A DNA stretch of 64,000 nt from Rhodoligotrophos sp. CJ14 (GTDB lineage: Bacteria > Pseudomonadota > Alphaproteobacteria > Rhizobiales > Im1). The stretch spans positions 1,612,001 through 1,676,000 of the forward strand of contig NZ_CP133319.1 in the NCBI RefSeq assembly GCF_038811545.1, in the 5' to 3' direction. Of this stretch, positions 27,285-35,774 are shown piece by piece. Positions within the stretch are counted from its first letter, which is position 1. Every line of letters starts with the position of its first letter. The translations under genes and the position numbers were made by a program. Under the pieces are notes generated by a model. The model saw nothing but the letters and a program-made list of their open reading frames with translations. It made no database searches and was not told the DNA's origin.

Positions 27285-27493
27285 TGAGCCGTACCGCTGA
27301 TGATCTCATTTACGTTCCGCCCCCAGCTAAGCACCAGACAGTCAGGCGGGTTTATGTTTTGCCGCGCGACCTCGTTAAGCAGATCCATGATTATGGATAT
27401 GCCAATGGGCATCAAAGTGAAGTGTCAGCGGTCCGTGAGCTTCTAGAGAAAGCGTTGGTCGGCTTCGCCCTCGCCGGTAAGGAGGAGGGGTGA
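27284..27493 (+). CDS. Ribbon-helix-helix-like small protein (69 aa)
   Basis: The middle reads VRRVYVLPRDLVKQIHDYGYANGHQSEVSAVRELLEKAL: a short strand and two helices in the order of Arc/CopG-type DNA-binding proteins. The start overlaps the preceding stop (TGATG), and a GTG three bases upstream is also possible. It may regulate this operon or act with a partner; no toxin gene is adjacent. Confidence 0.65.
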   Translation: MSRTADDLIYVPPPAKHQTVRRVYVLPRDLVKQIHDYGYANGHQSEVSAVRELLEKALVGFALAGKEEG

Positions 27494-27765
27494 TGGACGA
27501 TACATCCTTCAACGGCAGCCTAAGGCGACTGGTCCAAACCAAGCTAAGGTGTCCCCGGTGCAAGTCGCGCGATTTGCGGCTTCATGAGCAAGTCAATTGC
27601 ACCACCACGTTCATAGTGATGGGCGGGCAGTTCGATCGCAATGAAGGCTGGAATGAGCCAGGGTCGATCGAAGGTGTATGGTCTGAATGTTCAAGATGCG
27701 GGCACGGTTGGCGAGTTCGGGGTGCGGATCAGATTGATGATTGCATTACCGGAGCGCTATCATGA
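27493..27765 (+). CDS. Zinc-ribbon small protein (90 aa)
   Basis: CPRCKSRDLRL near residue 19 and ECSRCGHGWRVRG near residue 74 give two C-x2-C knuckles, a zinc ribbon. A further cysteine lies between them. The start overlaps the preceding stop by TGATG, and the end overlaps the next start by ATGA. Function unknown; it is part of the coupled operon. Confidence 0.7.
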   Translation: MDDTSFNGSLRRLVQTKLRCPRCKSRDLRLHEQVNCTTTFIVMGGQFDRNEGWNEPGSIEGVWSECSRCGHGWRVRGADQIDDCITGALS

Positions 27766-27950
27766 CTGACCTTGCAGAGATCGAGCGGCTGAAGCAGCGG
27801 TTGCGGGCCGGATATCACCCTCTATCCGAGAGCGATGAGTTCGCAGACGATGCGGCCCTTATCGATGCCGCCGACGCCCTCGCCATCCTCCTCCGTCGCA
27901 TTGCCGAGATGGAGGCCGAGCGCACCATAGCCAATGCCGTTATCGATTAG
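27762..27950 (+). CDS. Small helical protein (62 aa), last gene of the coupled operon
   Basis: MTDLAEIERLKQRLRAGYHPLSESDEFADDAALIDAADALAILLRRIAEMEAER is predicted to be helical, with a short coiled coil at the end. It begins at ATGA overlap with the zinc-ribbon gene. Its last four bases overlap the convergent cysteine-dioxygenase-like gene, which marks the end of the operon. Confidence 0.65.
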   Translation: MTDLAEIERLKQRLRAGYHPLSESDEFADDAALIDAADALAILLRRIAEMEAERTIANAVID

Positions 27951-28507
27951 CGGACGGAGATGATGAAGGGTTCGACCCTCTTCTGTTCCACGTCAAACCG
28001 ATTGCGACCGGTCTCGTTGAGGTGCCGGCCATAGATGTGGAACGACAACGTCACCTCATCCGTCTCGTTGATCACACTGTGAATGTCTTTCGGCGTGACG
28101 GTAATGATGTCACCGCGTCCTAGCGAAACCCGGCCGTCCTCGCGCAATTCCGCCTGACCCGGCTTACTCTGATCGTCGGTACGAAGCCAGTTTATGTTCG
28201 TCTCTACCCCCTTCACGCCACATACAACGCCCCAGGTGCCATGGTCATGCGGCGGAGCACCGCGTCGAGGAAGCCAGCTCACGACAAAGATCGCGAGCGT
28301 CCTATCCGGCTCTGCATGCAGCAGATAAGAACCGAACCCCTGGTCGGCCGGTGGCGACAGGAAGGTATCCCTCATCCAAGATCCTTCCAGTGCTGCATGT
28401 CGAACCGGCTCCATCAGTCGAGAAACAATCCGCTCGGAGCAGGTCTCAGCCGAGACGGCAGCACGCATCTCTTGAAGAAGCGTGTCTATTGCGGGAGAGT
28501 TGTTCAT
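27947..28507 (-). CDS. Cysteine dioxygenase-like cupin protein
   Basis: This 186-residue protein has a double-stranded beta-helix fold. The metal-binding motif is PPHDHGTWGVVCGVKGVETNINW, with a third histidine later (KDIHSVIN); the order fits the cysteine dioxygenase type I / COG5553 group. I start at MNNSP; the frame continues upstream without a plausible start. Family members oxidise thiols with a mononuclear iron. It is a metabolic gene in the middle of phage-like DNA, read against the coupled operon. Confidence 0.82.
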   Translation of the reverse strand: MNNSPAIDTLLQEMRAAVSAETCSERIVSRLMEPVRHAALEGSWMRDTFLSPPADQGFGSYLLHAEPDRTLAIFVVSWLPRRGAPPHDHGTWGVVCGVKGVETNINWLRTDDQSKPGQAELREDGRVSLGRGDIITVTPKDIHSVINETDEVTLSFHIYGRHLNETGRNRFDVEQKRVEPFIISVR

Positions 28508-28842
28508 GGCAATCGCCCTTACTATTCTGGCGCGGGTCCGACAGAGCTGCCTAATTTTTCCACTGTGACAACACCAGCTCAGAATGAGAAGCCTTAGCTT
28601 CGCACGGGGAATGCCCAAAGCGGCTCTTTGTTACCCGGAATCAACGCACGTGTGGAGTTGGTCCCATAAGCCGCGCCGAGACGGCTAGATTAGCGTTCCT
28701 GGATGTCGTCTCGCTCAACGACCCCTCAGGGGGGGTATGATACCCGCTGGGTTGCACTCACGGGATCGAAGTCGTAGACACTTGCTCGGCGGAATTTTTG
28801 TTGGTCGCCCCTTGACTGACATTCCCACCACCAATCCGCCAT
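28508..28842. other. Intergenic stretch without a gene
   Basis: About 335 bases without a credible frame. It holds the upstream region of the cysteine-dioxygenase-like gene. A run of eight G followed by TATGATACC (about 28728) is a small palindromic feature. Confidence 0.45.
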
Positions 28843-28874
28843 GCGGTCCTGCTGGCATCCCCCAGCAGGACCGC
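28843..28874. terminator. Hairpin 1 of the hairpin cluster
   Basis: GCGGTCCTGCTGG (28843-28855) pairs perfectly with CCAGCAGGACCGC (28862-28874) around a loop of six bases. TTCTCGTTAAAAAATCG follows. Confidence 0.6.
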
Positions 28875-28928
28875 GCTTCTCGTTAAAAAATCGTTGTAGC
28901 CGACTGAAGCTCACAGTAGATGAACCAT

Positions 28929-28969
28929 GGGCGGTTTTTGTTGGCAGCCCCCAACTTTAAGCACCGCCC
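28929..28969. other. Nested hairpin in the hairpin cluster
   Basis: Outer arms GGGCGGT (28929-28935) and ACCGCCC (28963-28969) enclose inner arms GTTGG (28940-28944) and CCAAC (28951-28955). This two-tier fold lies between hairpins 1 and 2. Confidence 0.5.
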
Positions 28970-28971
28970 AA

Positions 28972-29000
28972 GCGGCCCTGTTCAGGGGGAGCAGGGCCGC
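28972..29000 (+). terminator. Hairpin 2 of the hairpin cluster
   Basis: GCGGCCCTG (28972-28980) pairs with CAGGGCCGC (28992-29000); ATACTGTTCTTGCC follows, a moderately T-rich end. Confidence 0.5.
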
Positions 29001-29077
29001 ATACTGTTCTTGCCCCCCAGAGTGTTGGCCTCTATATTGGTCGTGGTGCTGTTACCTGCTACCGCACGGCACTCCAC

Positions 29078-29113
29078 GGAACCTCGGCCCTCTCCCTCTG
29101 AGGCCGAGGTTCC
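29078..29113 (+). terminator. Hairpin 3 of the hairpin cluster
   Basis: GGAACCTCGGCC (29078-29089) pairs perfectly with GGCCGAGGTTCC (29102-29113). The trailing TAATGCTGTTCTTGATT is similar to the tail of hairpin 2 (shared CTGTTCTTG). Confidence 0.6.
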
Positions 29114-29250
29114 TAATGCTGTTCTTGATTACCGTCAGCCTGGTAGGCATACTCCAATAGGCAATCGGCCTTTTCCTAGACAGCTTGATTGATTCTGCCC
29201 TGGTCCAGCTGGGACCCGCTGGGAGTAGATCCGCCGCTTCAGAAAGCCGC

Positions 29251-29274
29251 CCCGCCTCGGTCGCATGTGGCGGG
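29251..29274 (+). terminator. Hairpin 4, Rho-independent terminator-like
   Basis: CCCGCC (29251-29256) and GGCGGG (29269-29274) are followed at once by ACTTTTTCTG, the best terminator-type signal of the cluster. It would stop rightward transcription ahead of the small gene at 29424. Confidence 0.6.
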
Positions 29275-29423
29275 ACTTTTTCTGCGCTCGTTCAGGTCCT
29301 AGTTCTTTCACTTCATAGTTCGCTTGACGCGAACGTAATGGGAACTTATTGATGCCGTAGTAGATGTCAGACACGATCGGATCACGTGCGTGCAAGACTA
29401 CACAGGATCAACACGGACCTTCA

Positions 29424-29606
29424 ATGAATGATCCAATCGAAATCACCGTTAAAGAATTGCGTGAAATTGAGATCTCCTTGATGAATGGACGGAGCGCCTT
29501 GATGAGTGTCAGCTCGCACTGGCCCTCTGATGAGTGGAAACATCAACTGAAATTGATTGAGAGGGCACTCAGGCTGGTGGCCCGTAAGCTGGCACAAGCC
29601 GAGTGA
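29424..29606 (+). CDS. Small hypothetical protein (60 aa)
   Basis: The predicted peptide (MNDPIEITVKELREIEISL to RALRLVARKLAQAE) is helical with a sensible composition, similar in style to small phage genes. No convincing ribosome binding site is seen, and the frame can be extended 60 bases upstream. A weak call, made because the stretch otherwise lacks a gene. Confidence 0.4.
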   Translation: MNDPIEITVKELREIEISLMNGRSALMSVSSHWPSDEWKHQLKLIERALRLVARKLAQAE

Positions 29607-29797
29607 TAGTGATCGGCAACAGCGCAGTGTTGTGCCAGGGCCTCTCCGCGTACACGACTATCATCGTTTCCTGATGTCGAGTGGAACGAACTTGCCCCGC
29701 TCCAAGCGGGACTCTTCTTATCCGAACGCAGCCGGCTGAGCACTCAGCTCGGCCTCGCGATGGCAACCTCACCGTCAGCGGCGAATTTCGTGGTCGC

Positions 29798-30112
29798 CTA
29801 ACGGCGGCCACCTGAGCGTTTGGCCGAAGCACATATGAGATCGGATTCATGTTGATCCGAGTAACACTTCCAACACAACTTGTCTGTCGCCAAGGTGAGC
29901 TCATTCTGTATTGCATCCTTCACCGCGCCAGATAGCCACATGGTACCGTCTCTCTTCGGTAGGGAACAGACGTACTCGTAAACCCGCGCCTCTGCGCGTC
30001 TGTCCCCTGTTCTGATCGCGACTTCTGGATGAGTCGGGCAGAATTCGATAGCTCCGGCCAGAATCAGTGCCTCCCGAACAATAAATTCCAGGTCATCGAT
30101 GTATCGCCGCAT
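29798..30112 (-). CDS. Hypothetical protein with cysteine pairs (104 aa)
   Basis: GGGGGAG lies eight bases before the ATG, a strong support for translation. The protein opens RRYIDDLEFIVREALILAGAIEFCPTHPEV and has a C-x2-C pair near the end (LCWKCYSDQHESD), possibly a metal site. It is of phage-accessory style and not recognised. It stands alone on the minus strand. Confidence 0.65.
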   Translation of the reverse strand: MRRYIDDLEFIVREALILAGAIEFCPTHPEVAIRTGDRRAEARVYEYVCSLPKRDGTMWLSGAVKDAIQNELTLATDKLCWKCYSDQHESDLICASAKRSGGRR

Positions 30113-30401
30113 CGAAGTCGCTCCCCCTGCTGAGCTTTTTTAAATGGGCCTGTTGGAAAGGAAATTCAGAATATGCCCATCGAGTTGCTTGCGTAATCCG
30201 AATTGTTTGCGAGGCTTAATGCTTTGCTTTTGGCAGCCCCAGTTAGCCCATTGGTTACCATGGTTCATCCGCAAGCCGGTCGCGGACCAGCTCGAGCCAG
30301 GATGTCTCAGGTCCGCATCGGCGCCTCACATTGGGCTTGCTGATTGGGATCGAAAAGGTGATTGTCCGCAGGCGGATGATATATGAGGAGCGAATTGAAC
30401 T

Positions 30402-30632
30402 TTGAGCGAAAGAGGAAAGTTGCCAGCATCGTGCGTGACGGCAAAAGAGCTCGTCTCACTTGAAATAGATGACGACACGAGCCACGCACTGGTTCGGTTG
30501 AGAGACGAGAGCGGCGAGCACTTTGACCTGAGGCTGCAGTGGGCGGTTGCAATGCCGCTGCTGACTGGCCTCATGGATTGGTATAAAACGCGCGCCGGAA
30601 TATGGGGCAATTCGAGCGAAGATGTGGATTAG
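30402..30632 (+). CDS. Hypothetical protein (76 aa)
   Basis: It starts at a TTG. The peptide contains alternating strands (ELVSLEIDDDTSHALVRLRDESGEHFDLRLQW) and a helix, which suggests a small beta-rich domain, and codon use fits a gene. No motif is known to me. Confidence 0.5.
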   Translation: MSERGKLPASCVTAKELVSLEIDDDTSHALVRLRDESGEHFDLRLQWAVAMPLLTGLMDWYKTRAGIWGNSSEDVD

Positions 30633-30775
30633 GTCCAATCGTATTGGAGGAATGTTTTGTTCGGCCAGCATTCCGTACCCAGCAGATTGGGAACCGTGCC
30701 AGCCAAAATGATTTTAGGTGGTCAGCGCTAAGGCGCAGGATCGTGGTGGCAATTGGTGATACGTTGAGGGGGTCT

Positions 30776-30988
30776 ATGCGGGGAAAAACATTTAGTGTTG
30801 GCGACGTGGTCAAATTGACCGGCTCAAACTATCTTCTCTTGGACCCCAACGAGGCATTTCAGGTCGTCGCCTTGAAACAGCGCTCGGAACTCTTTGGTCA
30901 GCAATATCAGATCAAGAGCTTGGTGGACGGTCACTACCGAGTGATGGCCGGAGACCAAATCGAGCCGGCCGATGGCGGAGAAACCTAA
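30776..30988 (+). CDS. Hypothetical protein (70 aa), small beta-barrel type
   Basis: GAGGGGG stands just before the ATG. The sequence FSVGDVVKLTGSNYLLLDPNEAFQVVALKQRSELFGQQYQIKSLVDGHYRVMAGDQIEP is typical of a small SH3-like or KOW-like barrel protein. It is similar in form to proteins of unknown function seen in rhizobial genomes. No partner gene is obvious. Confidence 0.6.
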   Translation: MRGKTFSVGDVVKLTGSNYLLLDPNEAFQVVALKQRSELFGQQYQIKSLVDGHYRVMAGDQIEPADGGET

Positions 30989-31077
30989 GCTCCTTTCAAA
31001 TGGAGCTCGGTTCAGAGCCCGTCGCGCGACAAGAACTGACAACTCCTGAAGAGGATAGGCTCCTGCAGATCACCGTC

Positions 31078-31240
31078 TAGCGGCCGAGTGCCTCCATATC
31101 GTCCACGTCGACGACGATCGTGTCCTGCTTGTTGCCCTGCTGGAAGGGCGATTTGTGCGGTTGAGCCGGGAAGTTGACGCCGGTTATCTAGGTGGCTTGA
31201 ACGCCTCCAGGGTCGCCACGGCCTTTTCAGTGGCTAGCAT
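31078..31240 (-). pseudogene. Small gene behind the restriction gene, broken by one base
   Basis: From the ATG at 31240 the frame reads MLATEKAVATLEAFKPPR and stops at 31187. In the next frame, directly continuing, it reads ITGVNFPAQPHKSPFQQGN and further to DDMEALGR with a stop at 31078. One missing base near 31188 would join them into a protein of about 54 residues. The composition of both halves is gene-like. Family unknown. Confidence 0.4.
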
Positions 31241-31249
31241 TAACGTTTC

Positions 31250-33813
31250 CTAGATTCGAGACTGCACTTCCTGCCTAAGGAGCTGGGCCGCACGCAAGCT
31301 TTCTTCGGCCTGCAAAAGGTCAGTCACCACAGCGGTTGCCAACTCGATTGATGGAATTGGAACGCGGATATCCGCAATCGTTGCCCATTTCACTCTGGTA
31401 CGTCCTGCACCGCTCGCTCGAATAAGGAACTCGGAACGTATCTCTGGTGACCGCAGCAGTGCCCACACGACTCGGGGATCATAGCCATCCCGGGTGCGGA
31501 ATGCCGTGAACTCCGTTGTGACGACCATACCATCCAGTTCTTCAGGAACAACGCAGATAGACCCGTTAACCGCGTTGATATGCGAGATGACGATTTGGTC
31601 GGAGTGGACCCGGATCAGGTTTGGAACAGACTTCTGCTCACCGAGTAGGATTGTCTCTCCCTCGCGCGCAAACCCGTCATAGCCGACAACTAAGTAAGTT
31701 ACCTCTTCATCAGGAGATGAAGCGTCGATACGGTCCTCCACCGTAGGTACGACTGGTTCCATGATATTTCGAAGAAGCTCAGTCTGGATGCCGTCCCTAG
31801 TCCATTGCGGTAGCATGCGCCCGGTCGGCTCGTAAGATTTCGCATCAAGACGGTCATCGAGCGCGGAGGCTGGGATCAGGTATGTGTCGTCTACGGCGCG
31901 ACACTCGATAAAATTATTGTAAAGGTTCGCGACGGTTTGGATTTCTTCTTGTGCTTTGCCCCTATTGACCGCGTCGATGGGAAGCGTCCGCTGCCTCTTT
32001 GGATCGTCAATCCCCACATACCGGCACGCGTATTTGAACACGGGCCCCTGCTCCTGCTTGAAGTCGGGGTTCCGCTTCTCCAGGACTATAAAGGACGTCT
32101 TTACGCGAGCTTGCGAACGCTGGAAGGCATCACCTGGCAGGGATACAACGGCACGGATGAGGAATTTCTTTCGAATATAGGCACGGAACTCCTGATAGCT
32201 GCTCCCGCTGAGGATTCCGTCATCGAGATGGATACAGGACGCCCGCCCACCTTGAGGACATCATGGTAGCGCTCGAAGAACATCAGGCTCGACTTCAGCT
32301 TTTCTTCGCCGTTGGCTAGTTCGTAGTCCTCAAGGATGGTCGCCTCTCGTTTTGTCTTTCTTTCATACACCTTTGCGAACGGCGGATTGGTAACGACAAC
32401 GTCCGCGAACCCCTGAGGGTGGTGGTTGAGGTGCTCGCGGAGCTGAGCGACCTCGGCCCGAATTTCAGCGCTGGCATGGGAGGGGTCCGAGACCTTCTTG
32501 TCGAGGAAATCAGCTTCGTAGATTGAGCTTCCGCCGTCCCCATGAAGATACATGTTCATTCGAGCCAGCCGCGCGAGGTTTGGCTCCTGCGCAATGTCGA
32601 CGCCGAAAATCGCTTCCTCAGCGACCTTTCTCCGTAACGCTTGCTTCTCAGTAGCCGAAAGGGTGGGATTGCTGTCAACCTTTGCCCACATCTCTGCGAG
32701 TACGTCGATTAAGAAACCCCCCGTACCGCAACAGCCATCCAGGACAACATCGAACCGTCGCTTACTGACCTGCGGGTTGGCGAGAAGCGTTCCCAATTTG
32801 GCGACGCTCCTCGGCGTGAAAAACTGACCGAGGTCCTTGCCTCGCATCGTGGCAGACAAGAACGTTTCGAATAGGCGTCCATTAAGATCAGCGTCAATCC
32901 CAAAAAGGTAAACGTGCTCAAGCTTCTTTACGACCTCTTTAATCGTCCCGGCATGCAAGCTTATGCGAGAACCTTCGCGAAAGATGCGTTTCTTCCGATT
33001 GTTGCGAATTTCGTTCTCCAGCTCCGCTAAGAGTGACCGAAACTGCACGCTGTCCAACGGATTTGGATCATCCTCTTCACGGGCTTCAATCCATGCGGTG
33101 GAGAACTTGACCGTTTCCCGCGGAACCTCAAAGTCGTCCTGATGGATTAACGGGCCGAAGCGGTCACGGATTTGCCGATCAGACAGAAGCTTTAGGAATA
33201 TTAGCTTAACGAACTCCTCAAACCCGGCTGCTTGGCTGAGGTTGTCCTTCCTGTAGATGTGCTGATGGCACCAAGTGAAAATCGCGTTGATCTCCTCGAG
33301 CCGGAGCCTCCTGAACATGTGCGCTTGGTTGCCTGCCATCGCAGGCACTACGACCGCCGTTGGTTTCAAAAGTGCCTTTAGCTTCTCGAACTTGCCGTTG
33401 CCATCCACGCATTCATTGAATTCAACAGTTACACGCGGGTCTCCCTGATCGATAGCGAAAACAGCTGTCATCATGCCGTTCGTCAGGACGAAGAACTTGA
33501 CAGGATTCTCGTCAGAGTACCGGCGATTGAGCGTGGCGCAGTACGAGACGCACTGGCCGACCCAAGACATGATGTTTTCGTTAGGCCCTTTGGCATCGAT
33601 GATTACGCGAGGCTTACCGGCAACGTTCAGAATATAGTCAGGCGCGTAGCGGGTTTTCTTTGAGCCCAGCGCGATCTCGACCGGCTTGATCGACTGCTTG
33701 TGCGAAATGTCTGCATCTTGGTAGCCAATATCGCGAATCAGGCGACTCGCGAAAAGGTCCTCCACGGAAGCTTCGTTAGTTAAGAGGCGAGATTCCGTGA
33801 ACTTGTTCTTCAT
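31250..33813 (-). pseudogene. Fused restriction nuclease - N6-adenine methylase - specificity protein, frameshifted
   Basis: Reading from 33813, the first frame has an HsdR-type N-terminal nuclease domain (PD at 58-59, I-D-A-K at 72-75) and an HsdM-like methylase. The methylase shows GKDLGQFFTPRSVAKL, motif I DGCCGTGGFL (359-368) and catalytic NPPF (476-479). After GGR at about residue 525 (near 32244) the frame derails and stops at 32101. The next frame continues the homologous sequence at once (SCIHLDDGILSGSSYQEFRA, VVSLPGDAF) and runs to 31250 with a target-recognition-like C-terminal part. Restored length would be about 854 residues, the size of a one-polypeptide restriction-modification enzyme. 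A sequencing error would restore it. Confidence 0.8.
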
Positions 33814-33929
33814 GGTGCATTTCTCTGGACGCGGACAATGGCGATACGCGTCGCCCCCATCCGGTTAAGAACGAGTTCACAAACTGACAGAGCCGAGCTG
33901 TCCCGGCCAGTGGTAAGGATCGGACTGGA

Positions 33930-34382
33930 TCACGGCCTGGGGGAGATTTCGTGACGCACGAAGACCCCATCGCGCTCGCGGCAGGGCTCTTTGCGCAGGT
34001 CGCGGCCGTCCACGAATAGGAGGTCGAACACGTAGAGCTGCGCGGCAGAGGCGGCCTTATTGCCGCTGGCTAGGGCAGATTGAAGCAGGCTAAAGTCCGA
34101 GACGCCGCGGGGGTCGAGGATGCATGCTTCGCCGTCCAGAATGGCGGTCTTAGCCTTCAGGCTGCGCACTGCCTGGGCAATGCCGGGAAAGTGCTCGGTC
34201 CAGTCGAAGCCGTTGCGGGTCTGGAGCCTGATCGAGCTGCCATCCTTGAAGCAGATAAGCCGGTAGCCATCCCATTTGATTTCATGCTGCCACTGCTCGC
34301 CTTGAGGTGGCCGAGGAACCAGCGTCGGTAAACAGGGTTGTATCCGCGACGGGAGTGCGACCGCTGGTGTCTTGTTGCCCAC
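33930..34382 (-). pseudogene. Truncated ATP-dependent DNA ligase (LigD-type) fragment
   Basis: The fragment carries the adenylation motif EIKWDGYR (catalytic lysine in K-W-D-G-Y-R), motif III ILDGEACILD and the segment LYVFDLLFVDGRDLRKEP. All match the ligase domain of bacterial LigD/LigC-type end-joining ligases. The sequence diverges after RERDG, so motifs IV-VI and the OB domain are absent. About 150 residues remain of the 300-plus needed; it cannot be an active ligase. Confidence 0.82.
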
Positions 34383-34584
34383 TCAAGTCTCCCCAGCCCA
34401 GGTTGGACCCCGTCACCATAGCCAGGGATCGATGAAGAGTCTCCTTCCGAAAATCCGAAGACGGAACAATTGGCTAGCGCCCAAGTTTGAACAATGGCGA
34501 CGGGCGCTCAGGGCGCGTTAACATCCGCTGCTCCGGGTGAGCCGAGTGCCCGTCGCACCCACTTCGGCTGCCACGAGGGCCAAG

Positions 34585-34805
34585 ATGACAGACGATCCCA
34601 AAAACGTGACGCCCGTGACCGCGATCAAGTAGCCGGAGATCAGCTTCACGAAGTGCGCTATTTTGCCGAGAAGCACGGCATTTCCATCAAAGGTGCCCAG
34701 CAATTAATCCGGGAGCATGGGAATGATAGCGTTTGGCTCGACGAGGCCGTGAACGGTATGAAACCCGCTACTTATGCAGTCCAAAAAGTCGGACGATGGC
34801 CCTAA
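34585..34805 (+). pseudogene. DUF3606 gene broken by a frameshift
   Basis: The ATG at 34585 reads MTDDPKNVTPVTAIK and then a stop. One base out of frame, behind CCCAAAAACG, the family sequence appears: KRDARDRDQVAGDQLHEVRYFAEKHGISIKGAQQLI, continuing to a stop at 34805. It is closely similar to the intact gene at 18561. One inserted base near the A-run would restore it. Confidence 0.75.
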
Positions 34806-34830
34806 AGCGTGCGCACGCGAATGCGTGATC

Positions 34831-35241
34831 TTAGTTCCAAGCCGACAACTTTCTGCTCCAAGTTCGGCCGTCCCAATCCTTGTAGACGCGAAGGCCAGTT
34901 TCACAGTCAGCATATACAACCCACTTGTCGATGCTAGACTCCTTGGTTGCGAGCTCGGACCAAAGAACTCGGCCGCACTTAGGCAGTTTTACTGCATGTA
35001 AGGCGGTCTCCTCTCTCAGCTTTTGGATAGGGCCCCAAATAGCAAGCGCGCCATACTGCATAAATGTCTGAGGATGATCCTTCTCGAGATACCTTTCAAA
35101 TACGCCAGGATCAACGAGGGATTTAGACGTTGATGTAGATCCCACGTTGTTCTTCTGCGCATCAGATTCGTCCGGGCGCGCACTTCCCGTGCAGAGTAAA
35201 AGCATAAAAACTGACGTTAGAACGCATCTGTATTGATGCAT
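34831..35241 (-). CDS. Hypothetical secreted protein (136 aa)
   Basis: A signal peptide is seen (about 1-22, CVLTSVFMLLLCTGSARP). The mature part holds two cysteines (KCGRVLW, ADCETGLRV) that could form a disulfide and is rich in W, K and D. It is read towards the broken DUF3606 gene. No family is recognised. Confidence 0.65.
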   Translation of the reverse strand: MHQYRCVLTSVFMLLLCTGSARPDESDAQKNNVGSTSTSKSLVDPGVFERYLEKDHPQTFMQYGALAIWGPIQKLREETALHAVKLPKCGRVLWSELATKESSIDKWVVYADCETGLRVYKDWDGRTWSRKLSAWN

Positions 35242-35472
35242 TGATCTCTCCCCGGATTATTTTATGGAGGAAACAACGGGCATACAGCGCTTGATCATTT
35301 CGCCCGAGGCGACAATCAAAAGGTGTGAGCGAGCGCTGAACAGGGCAATTGGCATTACAGCACAGTGCGTTCGTCAGATCGAGCGGCATTTCGCTACGAG
35401 TGCAGGGCAGCTCGGCAGATGAAGCACAAAGGATGCTGGAGCTTACCAGCCTATGAGAATGCCTGGCCCAAA

Positions 35473-35685
35473 TTACGCCCATTCACGGCAGCCAAACTTC
35501 CTGCCGAAGTCGTTGTGAGCCAGCAGCTGACGCGCAAGCCTGGCGATACCGTATCGATGTCCTTTGTTCGTGGGCTCAATCTTCTTCCAGCCTGCGCAGT
35601 CAGTCCCGCGTATCCCGGCGCAGCCGATCACGGATAGTGCTATCGGACATACCACCAGTCTCTTCCGAAAATGCGAGCCGAACAA
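35473..35685 (-). CDS. Small phage-type lipoprotein (70 aa)
   Basis: The peptide has a basic start, a hydrophobic stretch and a lipobox-like V-I-G-C, followed by AGIRGTDCAGWKKIEP and, near the end, QLLAHNDFGRKFGC. The pattern C-A-G-W and L-x-A-H-N-x-x-G-x-x-x-G-C occurs in short lipoproteins that accompany endolysin and holin genes in alphaproteobacterial prophages. Here it has no lysis neighbours, so I take it as a stranded prophage remnant. Confidence 0.55.
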   Translation of the reverse strand: MFGSHFRKRLVVCPIALSVIGCAGIRGTDCAGWKKIEPTNKGHRYGIARLARQLLAHNDFGRKFGCREWA

Positions 35686-35774
35686 AAATCTAGCGTGTGC
35701 TATTGGATTTTTGGTTGCGGGCCTTCGGAGACGTTACGTTCCTCTGTTTCGGGTCAGGCGAAGCGAGCGAGGGT

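Noticed and set aside
27284-27765. Toxin-antitoxin pair (ribbon-helix-helix plus zinc-ribbon protein)
   Set aside because: The partner has no RelE-, PIN- or Fic-type motif, and the genes are part of a longer coupled operon.
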